A stretch of 10,588 nucleotides of DNA, from NCBI GenBank assembly GCA_937891475.1, contig CALATC010000218.1, positions 1 to 10,588 of the forward strand. The letters are read 5' to 3'. The first letter of the stretch is position 1, and every line of letters begins with the position of its first letter. The stretch is from an uncultured Granulicatella sp. (GTDB lineage Bacteria; Bacillota; Bacilli; Lactobacillales; Aerococcaceae). A program made the translations under genes and the position numbers. The notes under the pieces are model-generated. The model was not told where the DNA came from, did not search any database, and saw only the letters and a program-made list of their open reading frames with translations. Shown here piece by piece: positions 5,247-10,588 of the stretch.

Positions 5247-6464
5247 CTAAGCAACAAGACGCTCCTGTTGCTTCTCTTTATTCAAGCGTTTCATTTCTGC
5301 CATTGCAGAATCGAATGTTGCATGTGCGTAATAGTTCAGCGTCATGGCTATATTAGCATGTCCCATAATGTACTGTAATGCCTTTGGATTCATTCCTGCA
5401 TTTGCATAGTTGGTACAGAATGTATGTCGCAAACTATGTGGAGTGATGTGTGGCAATTTATCCTCGTTATACTTATTGTATTTCTTAACAAGACCTTTCA
5501 TCATGCCGTTGTAATCACTTGCCACTTTTGGATAGTTCTTTCTATTAAGAAAGAGGAAATCACTATATCCATCAATCTCAACACGCTTATCATTCTTTCG
5601 ATTCGCTAACACTCGCTTAAATGCTTGATAGGCTTCTTCAACCATAGGAACTTGACGTTCGCCACTTTTGGTCTTTGGTGTTTCAATGTAGTACCCAATT
5701 TCAGTATCTCTCAATAGCTGATGGTCTATATTGACAAGACGATTCTCAAAATCTAAATCTGGAAGTGTCAAACCACCAAACTCTGAAATACGAAGACCTG
5801 TTTTTAAGAGTATCAGAATTTCATCATAATTTTTGCTGTAGGTTTTATCAGCTTTTGCAAAGGCTAACAGTTTTTCTTCCTGTTCTTCTGTTAGTACGGT
5901 CTTAGGGACAGTATCATCATCAAGAACTGCTTTCAGTTGAAAGTCAAATGGATTCTTCCGAACACAATCATCTTGTATAGCAATATAGAATGAAGCCTTT
6001 AAAGAACGTTTGTAGTTATTGATGGTTTGATAAGCATAACCATTTTCACTCATTCTAATAGCCCATTCTTTAGCGTCTGATGGCTTAATACTGTCAATAC
6101 TTCTTACACCTAACTTGTCTTTCTTCAAAATATCCATAAGATATTTGCGTCCAGTTTCAGTGTTTTTTCTAACCTTTGGTCTTTGAGCGTTCTGTTTTGC
6201 GTAAAGCTGGCAGAGTGTCATTTTCTTTCCTACAACATCAATACCATCATGAATGTCTTTCTGTAACTCTGCGATTTTCTCTCTAAGTGAGATACAATCA
6301 CGCTTTCCTGCTGGTACTCGGTCTGTAGCCACAAGTTTCCACGAGTAAACAAATTGCGGTTCTCCAAATGAATCTATATATTTGTATAAGTATCTTCCGT
6401 CTTTTCGTTGGCTCTCTCCAGTCTTTAAGATTCGACCTTTATTGTCACGTCTTTTTTCTGACAT
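5247..6464 (-). CDS. int: Tn916-type tyrosine integrase
   Basis: A 405-residue tyrosine recombinase that excises and integrates the element through the 3314 and 5073 termini. The N-terminal arm-binding domain (about 1-75) recognises the AGTAGTAAATT repeats; a SAM-like core-binding domain covers about 80-170; the catalytic domain follows. All active-site residues are seen: Arg225 in TGLRISE, His343 and Arg346 in HSLRH, His369 in MGHA and nucleophile Tyr379 in LNYYAH. The length and Tyr379 match Tn916 Int. The ATG at 6464 is preceded by an AAAGGAG site. It follows xis by 81 bp; a small inverted repeat (CTTTCC/GGAAAG) just before the ribosome site could modulate translation. The gene looks intact, so the failure of the two ends to be joined by a normal 6-bp coupling sequence is not explained by a damaged integrase. 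Confidence 0.97.
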   Translation of the reverse strand: MSEKRRDNKGRILKTGESQRKDGRYLYKYIDSFGEPQFVYSWKLVATDRVPAGKRDCISLREKIAELQKDIHDGIDVVGKKMTLCQLYAKQNAQRPKVRKNTETGRKYLMDILKKDKLGVRSIDSIKPSDAKEWAIRMSENGYAYQTINNYKRSLKASFYIAIQDDCVRKNPFDFQLKAVLDDDTVPKTVLTEEQEEKLLAFAKADKTYSKNYDEILILLKTGLRISEFGGLTLPDLDFENRLVNIDHQLLRDTEIGYYIETPKTKSGERQVPMVEEAYQAFKRVLANRKNDKRVEIDGYSDFLFLNRKNYPKVASDYNGMMKGLVKKYNKYNEDKLPHITPHSLRHTFCTNYANAGMNPKALQYIMGHANIAMTLNYYAHATFDSAMAEMKRLNKEKQQERLVA

Positions 6465-6545
6465 GGCATTTGCTCCTTTCCTTTATGGAAAGAGCCTTGA
6501 TACGACTTAATACTATTTTATCATATACAAGACCCTTTGGCGACG

Positions 6546-6749
6546 CTAGATTGCGTCCAATGTATCTATAATTTTTTCAAATTGTTTTCGTTTAATCTGA
6601 ATACGATTGCCATTCATAATCAGCCAATTTGCATTTTTATTTTCCTCTGCCAAGCGTCGTAGCTTGTTTTCGCCAATACGAAAATATTTTGACGCTTCTT
6701 CAATGGTTAGGGTATAACGTTCCCAAATAGGAATGTCAGTCTGCTTCAT
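6546..6749 (-). CDS. xis: Tn916-type excisionase
   Basis: A 67-residue winged-helix DNA-bending protein, full length for Tn916 Xis. It binds near the element ends and steers Int toward excision. The segment [23 protein letters not shown] (about 14-36) is the MerR-like recognition helix pair, followed by a short wing with [12 protein letters not shown] and a C-terminal helix. A strong AGGAGG (plus 6755-6760) lies 5 nt before the ATG at 6749, and a hairpin (6762-6780) abuts that site. It is followed by int with 81 bp between, so the two are co-transcribed. The long structured leader upstream (6750-7209) separates it from orf8. Confidence 0.96.
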
Positions 6750-6984
6750 AAAATCCTCCTTTCCAAATCACTTATTTGGATTTCATAAAAGTTGTTTTAC
6801 CAGCAATCGAACAGCTTTAGCAAAGCTCACGGGAGTTCCACCCCTGCATGGTTCTCATGTAGCCATACTCATTGCCTGCGACGGTTTTATCACGCTCGGA
6901 CTATTGACTGTATGGGAGTATCATTATCACGATAAGAATGTCGTTGCAGGCAATCCTGCTAAAGATTGCTTCTCGGATCACTAA
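6733..6984 (+). CDS. Doubtful 83-codon ORF antisense to the xis leader (Tn916 orf5 position)
   Basis: An open frame of 83 codons on the plus strand between xis and orf8, overlapping the first codons of xis. Older Tn916 maps list an ORF of this kind (orf5) here. Against a real gene: AGGA abuts the ATG with almost no spacing, no domain is recognisable, and the frame runs through inverted repeats (for example ATTGCCTGC/GCAGGCAAT) that explain the sequence better as structured leader RNA on the other strand. Kept only because it is a historical annotation. Confidence 0.2.
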
Positions 6985-7209
6985 CATGAATCGCTCGCTA
7001 TCTTTATAAGATAGGTCATGGCGGTTAGTTCCGTTGGCTCTTTTCTTATCGAAACGTATTCGATTACTTTTATTCAGTTTTCAAAGAACAATGGCTCGTT
7101 AGCCTATCAAAACACATTGAAAGCTCAATATGCTTTGGTGGAATAACAAACCTCCCTGTTCGGGAAGCGTGGAATGGTTTAGCACGCTTCCACGAAAGGA
7201 GAGAGGATA
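6750..7209 (-). promoter_or_regulatory. 460-bp structured leader between orf8 and xis
   Basis: No convincing gene. Inverted repeats: TCCAAAT/ATTTGGA at 6762-6768 and 6774-6780 beside the xis ribosome site; ATTGCCTGC/GCAGGCAAT at 6871-6879 and 6946-6954; CTATCTT/AAGATAG at 6998-7004 and 7008-7014; GGAAGCGTG/CACGCTTCC at 7163-7171 and 7183-7191 just after orf8. A boxA-like sequence lies at 7075-7090. In Tn916 this region carries transcripts from orf7-orf8 into xis-int; the structures suggest control by termination or antitermination, which is inference. Confidence 0.55.
7075..7090 (-). promoter_or_regulatory. boxA-like antitermination sequence in the xis-int leader
   Basis: The minus strand reads TGTTCTTTGAAAACTG. 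It resembles the boxA of rRNA operons (E. coli TGCTCTTTAACA; Firmicutes rRNA leaders and spacers have TTCTTTGAAAACT), bound by NusB-S10. It sits between the orf8-proximal hairpin and xis, where antitermination would help transcripts reach int and, in the circle, the transfer genes. Sequence resemblance only. Confidence 0.4.
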
Positions 7210-7440
7210 TTACTTAATTTCAAATGACAAAATCTTTGTAATCAGTCTGGTTTCCATTCTTCCACGTAAGACTTCATCAACGACCATACTTTGATTGCCA
7301 TATTCATCTTTCATAAGTCGTAGGGAACGCTTCGTTATGTACCCTCTGTAATGATGTAGAATCTGGTTAATCGCTTCGGTATCGCCATCTGTTGCCTTTA
7401 CAATGAGAGGAAAGGGAATCATAGGATATTGTGTTTTCAT
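7210..7440 (-). CDS. orf8: Tn916 Orf8, helix-turn-helix conjugative-transposon regulator
   Basis: A 76-residue protein of the HTH_16-like conjugative-transposon family, the same length as Tn916 Orf8. The helical segment PLIVKATDGDTEAINQILHHYRGYI (about 11-35) resembles the N-terminal region of sigma-like factors. Orf8 and Orf7 together therefore look like the split halves of one sigma-type activator, with Orf7 carrying the region-4-like end. Its ATG overlaps the orf7 stop (ATGA, 7437-7440), so translation is coupled and the two are likely made in equal amounts. In Tn916 orf7-orf8 products raise transcription of their own operon and through xis-int. The gene is intact. Confidence 0.93.
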   Translation of the reverse strand: MKTQYPMIPFPLIVKATDGDTEAINQILHHYRGYITKRSLRLMKDEYGNQSMVVDEVLRGRMETRLITKILSFEIK

Positions 7441-7859
7441 TCTTCAAATTCCTCCATAAACTTTTTAATTAAGGCTAGTCCACTGGTTCTATGCCGATAG
7501 ACAGTAGAACGGTTCAATTTCAACAGGTCTGCAATTTCTGAATCGCTCATGTCCATAAAGTAAAACAGCAGTAGAATTTCACGTTTCTTGTCTGGCAACT
7601 CACGTAATGCTTCACTCAACAAATCATTTTCAACGCCTACTGATAACCCATTGAGTGTAAAAATCTGAAAGTCAGTTGAATAGTTATCTGTTGTCGCAAA
7701 CTGGCTAACAAGATAATCGCCAACATCCGAAAAGGACACCTCACGCTTTGCAATCCTTGAAAGATAAAGCATATAATTCTTTCGCTCGTCTTCCATAGCA
7801 CGTTTACAGATATAGTCAAACTGATTTTCTATTGTGGTCTGAAAAGAAGATGGTTTCAT
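7437..7859 (-). CDS. orf7: Tn916 Orf7, sigma-70 region-4-like regulator
   Basis: A 140-residue protein from the ATG at 7859. A longer frame can start at the GTG at 7868, but that would overlap the GGGGGTGAG ribosome site, which is well placed for 7859; 140 residues is also the Tn916 length. The C-terminal third is sigma region 4-like: LRELPDKKREILLLFYF at about 86-101, then helix-turn-helix MSDSEIADLLKLNRSTVYRHR at 103-123. It probably binds -35-type DNA or contacts RNA polymerase to activate Tn916 transcription. It is translationally coupled to orf8 by an ATGA overlap. A terminator (7995-8036) upstream separates it from tet(M)-side transcripts, consistent with conditional readthrough. Confidence 0.93.
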   Translation of the reverse strand: MKPSSFQTTIENQFDYICKRAMEDERKNYMLYLSRIAKREVSFSDVGDYLVSQFATTDNYSTDFQIFTLNGLSVGVENDLLSEALRELPDKKREILLLFYFMDMSDSEIADLLKLNRSTVYRHRTSGLALIKKFMEEFEE

Positions 7860-7994
7860 GTTTCTCACCCCCTTTCTGTCTAGGAAAGGAAGTGAGCCTT
7901 GCTCGTTTATCTCCTTTCACTCTTAGTCCCAATGTGAAAGGGGGATTTGTTGCATTACTGATAAATAAACTTTGTAAAAAAGTTCTGAATAGCC

Positions 7995-8036
7995 AAAAAA
8001 GCATATAAACAGATTTATTTCTCTGTTTACATGCTT
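7995..8036 (-). terminator. Intrinsic terminator upstream of orf7
   Basis: On the minus strand AAGCATGTAAACAGA (8036-8022) pairs with TCTGTTTATATGCTT (8013-7999), 15 bp with one G-U pair and an 8-nt loop, running into TTTTTT (8000-7995). It blocks transcripts coming from tet(M) before orf7. It fits the established idea that the recombination genes are reached only by readthrough. Confidence 0.85.
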
Positions 8037-8223
8037 CTGTTATTCTATCTATATGATTTATAAAACCACATTGGTGGACGTACTTATCTATTGCAGATAG
8101 ACGACTTTTTTTGACAAGAACCCAATGTAAGGAAATTTATTGTATATGATGTACTTCATGGCGACGTTGACCTCCAACAAACCGCCATTTGGAAGTAATA
8201 TACAATATTTTAACAGCGTAAAT

Positions 8224-8274
8224 AGCACTACCATATAACGGTTTTTTTTATTGGCGTTTAGTAGTGCTTTTTAT
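8224..8274 (+). terminator. Hairpin with T-run upstream of orf9
   Basis: AGCACTAC (8224-8231) pairs with GTAGTGCT (8261-8268), with an inner TAACG/CGTTA-like pairing across a T-rich loop, followed by TTTTTATT. It reads as a plus-strand terminator ahead of orf9; on the minus strand the T-run is weak. Confidence 0.5.
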
Positions 8275-8363
8275 TAAATATAAACCTATAAACCATATAA
8301 CACGTTTTTCTATACCTGTTTTTAATTCAGTAGGAACAATAAAATGTATAGAGGTGGTCTACT

Positions 8364-8717
8364 ATGCGTAAAAAAGAAGATAAATATGATTTTAGAGCCT
8401 TTGGTTTAGCCATTAAAGAAGCTCGATTGAAACGAGGTTTAACTCGTGAACAAGTGGGAGCATTGATTGAAATTGACCCACGGTACTTAACTAATATTGA
8501 AAATAAAGGGCAACACCCCAGCATACAAGTTCTTTATGACCTTGTATCGTTACTTCATGTTTCCGTTGATGAATTTTTCTTACCTGCTAATAACTTGGTA
8601 AAAAGCACCCGACGATTACAGATAGAGAAATACATGGATAGCTTTACAGACAAAGAACTATCCTTAATGGAATCTTTAGCCAGCGGTATCAACGAAGCAA
8701 GAAACATCGAAGACTAA
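8364..8717 (+). CDS. orf9: Tn916 Orf9, XRE-family repressor
   Basis: A 117-residue protein, matching Tn916 Orf9. An XRE/Cro-C1 helix-turn-helix domain covers about residues 11-67: [26 protein letters not shown] followed by [16 protein letters not shown], with typical hydrophobic spacing and a DEFF end. The C-terminal 45 residues are charged and helical, perhaps for dimerisation. The ATG at 8364 has GAGGTGG at 8351-8357. It runs opposite to all other element genes and faces the orf7 promoter region; in Tn916 it is held to repress orf7-orf8 transcription, relieved when tetracycline-induced transcription runs antisense across it. Its end converges on the KTR gene with a shared terminator between them. 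The gene is intact. Confidence 0.94.
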   Translation: MRKKEDKYDFRAFGLAIKEARLKRGLTREQVGALIEIDPRYLTNIENKGQHPSIQVLYDLVSLLHVSVDEFFLPANNLVKSTRRLQIEKYMDSFTDKELSLMESLASGINEARNIED

Positions 8718-8742
8718 TTAAAAGAATCCATACATAACGGAA

Positions 8743-8787
8743 AGAGCCGATAAAATGAGATTGTATTAATCTCATTTTATCGGCTCT
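8743..8787. terminator. Perfect 20-bp hairpin between convergent orf9 and the KTR gene
   Basis: AGAGCCGATAAAATGAGATT (8743-8762) pairs perfectly with 8768-8787 around loop GTATT. The right arm contains the last two codons and the stop of the minus-strand KTR gene (8777-8779). It lies 25 bp after the orf9 stop and can act for both genes, although the following T-run is short on each strand (TTTCC on minus, none on plus). Confidence 0.75.
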
Positions 8788-8965
8788 GCGTCTTTGCGTC
8801 TGGCTCTGTAATCACAGTTACTTTGAACTGCTTTATTTCAATTAAATTTTCTTGTCTGCATTTCGGACAATAGAGGGGGAATTTTTTTAATTCAGTATCT
8901 TCCCTTATCTTTAATCGTGTTTTATTTCCACATACAGGACACAATATCCACTTGTAGTTTATAAT
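8777..8965 (-). CDS. orf6: Cysteine-rich KTR-domain zinc-ribbon protein downstream of tet(M) (Tn916 orf6 position)
   Basis: A small protein of about 61-62 residues on the minus strand that ordinary ATG-based ORF searches miss. It shows LCPVCGNKTRLKI near the start and LYCPKCRQENLIEI in the middle: two CPxC knuckles of a zinc ribbon plus the NKTR motif of the cysteine-rich KTR family, then VTVITEPDAKTQSR and TAA at 8777-8779. The frame has no ATG, GTG or TTG between an upstream stop and the conserved NYKW. The AGGAGG (plus 8974-8979) is 8 nt before ATT (8965) and 11 nt before ATA (8962); relatives start with Met at the ATA position as I recall. So either a rare ATT/ATA start is used or a start codon has mutated. 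It lies about 100 bp after tet(M) and is probably co-transcribed with it. Role unknown. Confidence 0.72.
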   Translation of the reverse strand: MINYKWILCPVCGNKTRLKIREDTELKKFPLYCPKCRQENLIEIKQFKVTVITEPDAKTQSR

Positions 8966-9062
8966 AACTATCTCCTCCTTTACACTTTAATTCAAATCTT
9001 TATTAAAAAATATTTCATCTTATTTAACAAGAAACCATATTTATATAACAACATAAAATACA

Positions 9063-10588
9063 CTAAGTTATTTTATTGAACATATATCGTACTTTATCTA
9101 TCCGACTATTTGGACGACGGGGCTGGCAAACAGGTTCACCGGTAGTAACATGGTACCCTTTTAACTCTGTTAAACAAACACTACGTCCATTTGTAAAGAA
9201 AGTTAAATCACTACGATATTCTTGAATACACCGAGCAGGGATTTCTCCACTAAGAATGACCTCATTATTTTTCAATTGAGTGTCTACGATGTTCGCACAA
9301 TATTTAGGAGCATCGTTGTATGCTCGTGAAAGATATTCCTGTGGCGCATAAATTTTAAAACTAAGATATGGCTCTAACAATTCTGTTCCAGCTTTTTTTA
9401 AGACTTGTTCCAATACAATAGGAGCAAGCATCCGAAAATCTGCTGGGGTACTAACAGGGCTATAGTATAAGCCATACTTAAAACAGATTTTACAGTCCGT
9501 CACATTCCAACCATATAATCCTTGTTCGCAACCATAGCGTATCCCTTCCATAACTGCATTTTGAAATGATTGATTTAAGTATCCAAGAGAAACCGAGCTC
9601 TCATACTGCATTCCACTTCCCAACGGAAGCGGTGATACAGATAAACCAATGGAAGCCCAGAAAGGATTTGGCGGCACTTCGATGTGAATGGTATATTCTG
9701 CATTTTTTAACGGTCTCTCCATATAAATGACTGTAGGCTCTTTTAGTTCTATCTCCACATGATACTTTTCTTGCAACAGTGCACTAATCACTTCCATTTG
9801 TACTTTCCCTAAGAAAGAAAGTATAATTTCATGTGTCGTAGAATCCACGTAATATCGTAGAAGCGGATCACTATCTGAGATTTCCAAAAGGGCATCAAGC
9901 AACATTTCTCTCTGTTCAGGTTTACTCGGTTCAACAGTTGTTTGTAGTAGAGGGTGCGGATTTTCAATCTTTTTTCTCTGTGGCAATAGTTTTGTATCTC
10001 CAAGAACACTATTTAACTTCAAAAACTCATTTTGCAAAATAACAATTTCTCCAGAATAAGCTCTATCAATCTTACATAATTCACCATTTATTGAAGTATA
10101 CATTTCTGTAACTTTTATTTTTTCTTTTTCTGATACTCTAACCGAATCTCGTAAATGTAGTACTCCACTATAAAGGCGTATATATGCAAGACGTTGTCTT
10201 TTTTTTGTATATTCAATTTTGAAAACATTTCCGCAAAGTTCAGACGGACCTCGATGTGTTGATGAATAAAATTTATTCGTAATCACTTCTATAAGGTTAT
10301 CAATCCCTATATTGTTTTTTGCACTTCCGTGATAAACAGGGAACAGGGAACAATTATGAAATCTTATGCTTTCCTCTTGTTCGAGTTCCAATGCTTCTAA
10401 TGATTTACCGGACATATATTTCTCTAAAAGGTCATCGTTTCCCTCTATTACCGTATCCCATTGTTCAGATTCGGTAAAGTTCGTCACACACATATTAGGA
10501 TACAGTTCTACCTTCTGTTTGATTACAATTTCGGCAGAAAGTTTCTCTTTAATATCCTGATAAACCGTTGATAAATCAATTCCATTTT
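9063..10588 (-). CDS. tet(M): Tetracycline resistance ribosomal protection protein Tet(M), 5' part outside the window
   Basis: An EF-G-like GTPase that binds tetracycline-stalled ribosomes and displaces the drug. The frame is open from the window edge and includes the 31 residues before the internal Met at 10493 (beginning [12 protein letters not shown]), so the apparent ATG at 10493 is not the start. The window holds residues 133-639 of 639: the G domain is cut just after the NKID motif, and domains II-V are complete. The numbering is confirmed by the domain IV loop Tyr506-Tyr507-Ser508-Pro509 in [13 protein letters not shown], whose residues contact 16S rRNA at the drug site. The TAG at 9063-9065 gives the usual C-terminus VRYMFNKIT. 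No frameshift or stop is seen. In Tn916 its transcription is controlled by attenuation in a leader that lies beyond the window. The KTR gene follows without a terminator. Confidence 0.98.
   Translation of the reverse strand, partial: NGIDLSTVYQDIKEKLSAEIVIKQKVELYPNMCVTNFTESEQWDTVIEGNDDLLEKYMSGKSLEALELEQEESIRFHNCSLFPVYHGSAKNNIGIDNLIEVITNKFYSSTHRGPSELCGNVFKIEYTKKRQRLAYIRLYSGVLHLRDSVRVSEKEKIKVTEMYTSINGELCKIDRAYSGEIVILQNEFLKLNSVLGDTKLLPQRKKIENPHPLLQTTVEPSKPEQREMLLDALLEISDSDPLLRYYVDSTTHEIILSFLGKVQMEVISALLQEKYHVEIELKEPTVIYMERPLKNAEYTIHIEVPPNPFWASIGLSVSPLPLGSGMQYESSVSLGYLNQSFQNAVMEGIRYGCEQGLYGWNVTDCKICFKYGLYYSPVSTPADFRMLAPIVLEQVLKKAGTELLEPYLSFKIYAPQEYLSRAYNDAPKYCANIVDTQLKNNEVILSGEIPARCIQEYRSDLTFFTNGRSVCLTELKGYHVTTGEPVCQPRRPNSRIDKVRYMFNKIT

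Larger units (their letters stand above)
7860..8363. promoter_or_regulatory. Structured intergenic control region between orf7 and orf9
   Basis: About 500 bp without a credible gene. Besides the orf7 terminator it holds a nested hairpin at 8068-8128 (ACATTGG 8068-8074 with CCAATGT 8122-8128, enclosing TATCT/AGATA at 8085-8099) and a long multi-part stem at 8140-8205: TTGTATAT/ATATACAA, TACTTC/GAAGTA, ATGGCG/CGCCAT and GTTG/CAAC. A further hairpin at 8224-8268 follows. The divergent genes and opposing transcripts make this the switch region of the element; no clean -35/-10 pair could be assigned by eye. Confidence 0.6.
5073..10588 (-). mobile_element. Right half of a Tn916/Tn1545-type element with tet(M), continuing past the window
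   Basis: Order from the window edge toward the terminus: tet(M), Cys-rich KTR gene, orf9 (opposite strand), orf7, orf8, xis, int, Int-binding repeats, terminus. This is the Tn916 right half without insertion or deletion that I can see. The transfer genes orf13-orf20 and the second half of oriT would lie beyond base 10588. Confidence 0.95.

Noticed and set aside
7816..8004. Minus-strand ORF of 62 codons upstream of orf7 (possible historical orf10)
   Set aside because: Its ATG lies in the arm of the orf7 terminator, there is no ribosome site, and the orf7 ribosome site and start run through it in another frame.
9809..10009. Minus-strand ORF of 66 codons within tet(M)
   Set aside because: Out-of-frame shadow of tet(M), as are the short ORFs opposite orf21, int and the transposase.
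9063..10493. tet(M) starting at the internal Met at 10493
   Set aside because: The frame is open to the window edge and the residues before it are recognisable Tet(M) sequence, so this Met is internal (residue 164).

Overview
The window is low-GC Firmicutes DNA. It carries two arms of a Tn916/Tn1545-type tetracycline-resistance conjugative transposon and an IS30-family insertion sequence, next to a short AT-rich stretch with a TetR-type regulator. The host could be a streptococcus, an enterococcus or a Clostridia/Tissierellia-type anaerobe; the sequence does not decide. Almost all Tn916 genes are intact, at the lengths I know from Tn916 (Orf21 461 aa, Orf22 128, Orf23 104, Int 405, Xis 67, Orf8 76, Orf7 140, Orf9 117).

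Layout from left to right. 1-793: non-Tn916 DNA with a tetR-like gene (+) and a strong terminator. 794-3314: the LEFT arm of a Tn916-like element on the minus strand (half of oriT, orf21 coupling ATPase, orf22, orf23, a 24-codon leader ORF, a terminator, two Int arm-type repeats, left terminus at about 3314). 3315-5072: non-Tn916 DNA holding an IS30-family element of about 1.4 kb, split in two and turned inside out: the first 415 codons of the transposase abut the Tn916 left terminus, the last 21 codons abut the Tn916 right terminus at about 5073, and a 340-bp repeat-rich spacer lies between the two IS ends. 5073-10588: the RIGHT half of a Tn916-like element on the minus strand (right terminus, int, xis, structured leader, orf8, orf7, divergent orf9, Cys-rich KTR protein orf6, and tet(M), cut by the window edge after codon 132).

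How the genes work together (Tn916 knowledge). tet(M) protects ribosomes. Transcripts from the tet(M) region reach orf7-orf8 (sigma-like factor and partner) and then xis-int. After excision and circularisation they cross the joined ends into orf24-23-22-21 and the transfer genes. Orf9 is the opposing repressor. Here the two ends do face each other, as in the circular or tandem form, but 1.76 kb of IS30 DNA lies between them instead of a 6-bp coupling sequence.

The most unusual observations are: (1) the two pieces of one IS30 gene flank the facing Tn916 ends exactly as if one Tn916 insertion into an IS30 had been closed into a circle or duplicated in tandem; and (2) the left arm stops inside the GC-rich inverted repeat of oriT, at or within a base or two of the expected nick, where unrelated DNA begins. 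Together these fit a Tn916::IS30 molecule opened and joined at oriT rather than at its att ends, or a tandem array broken at oriT. The decisive sequence, the other oriT half beyond tet(M), lies outside the window. I see no wholly new gene system; the novelty is in the arrangement.
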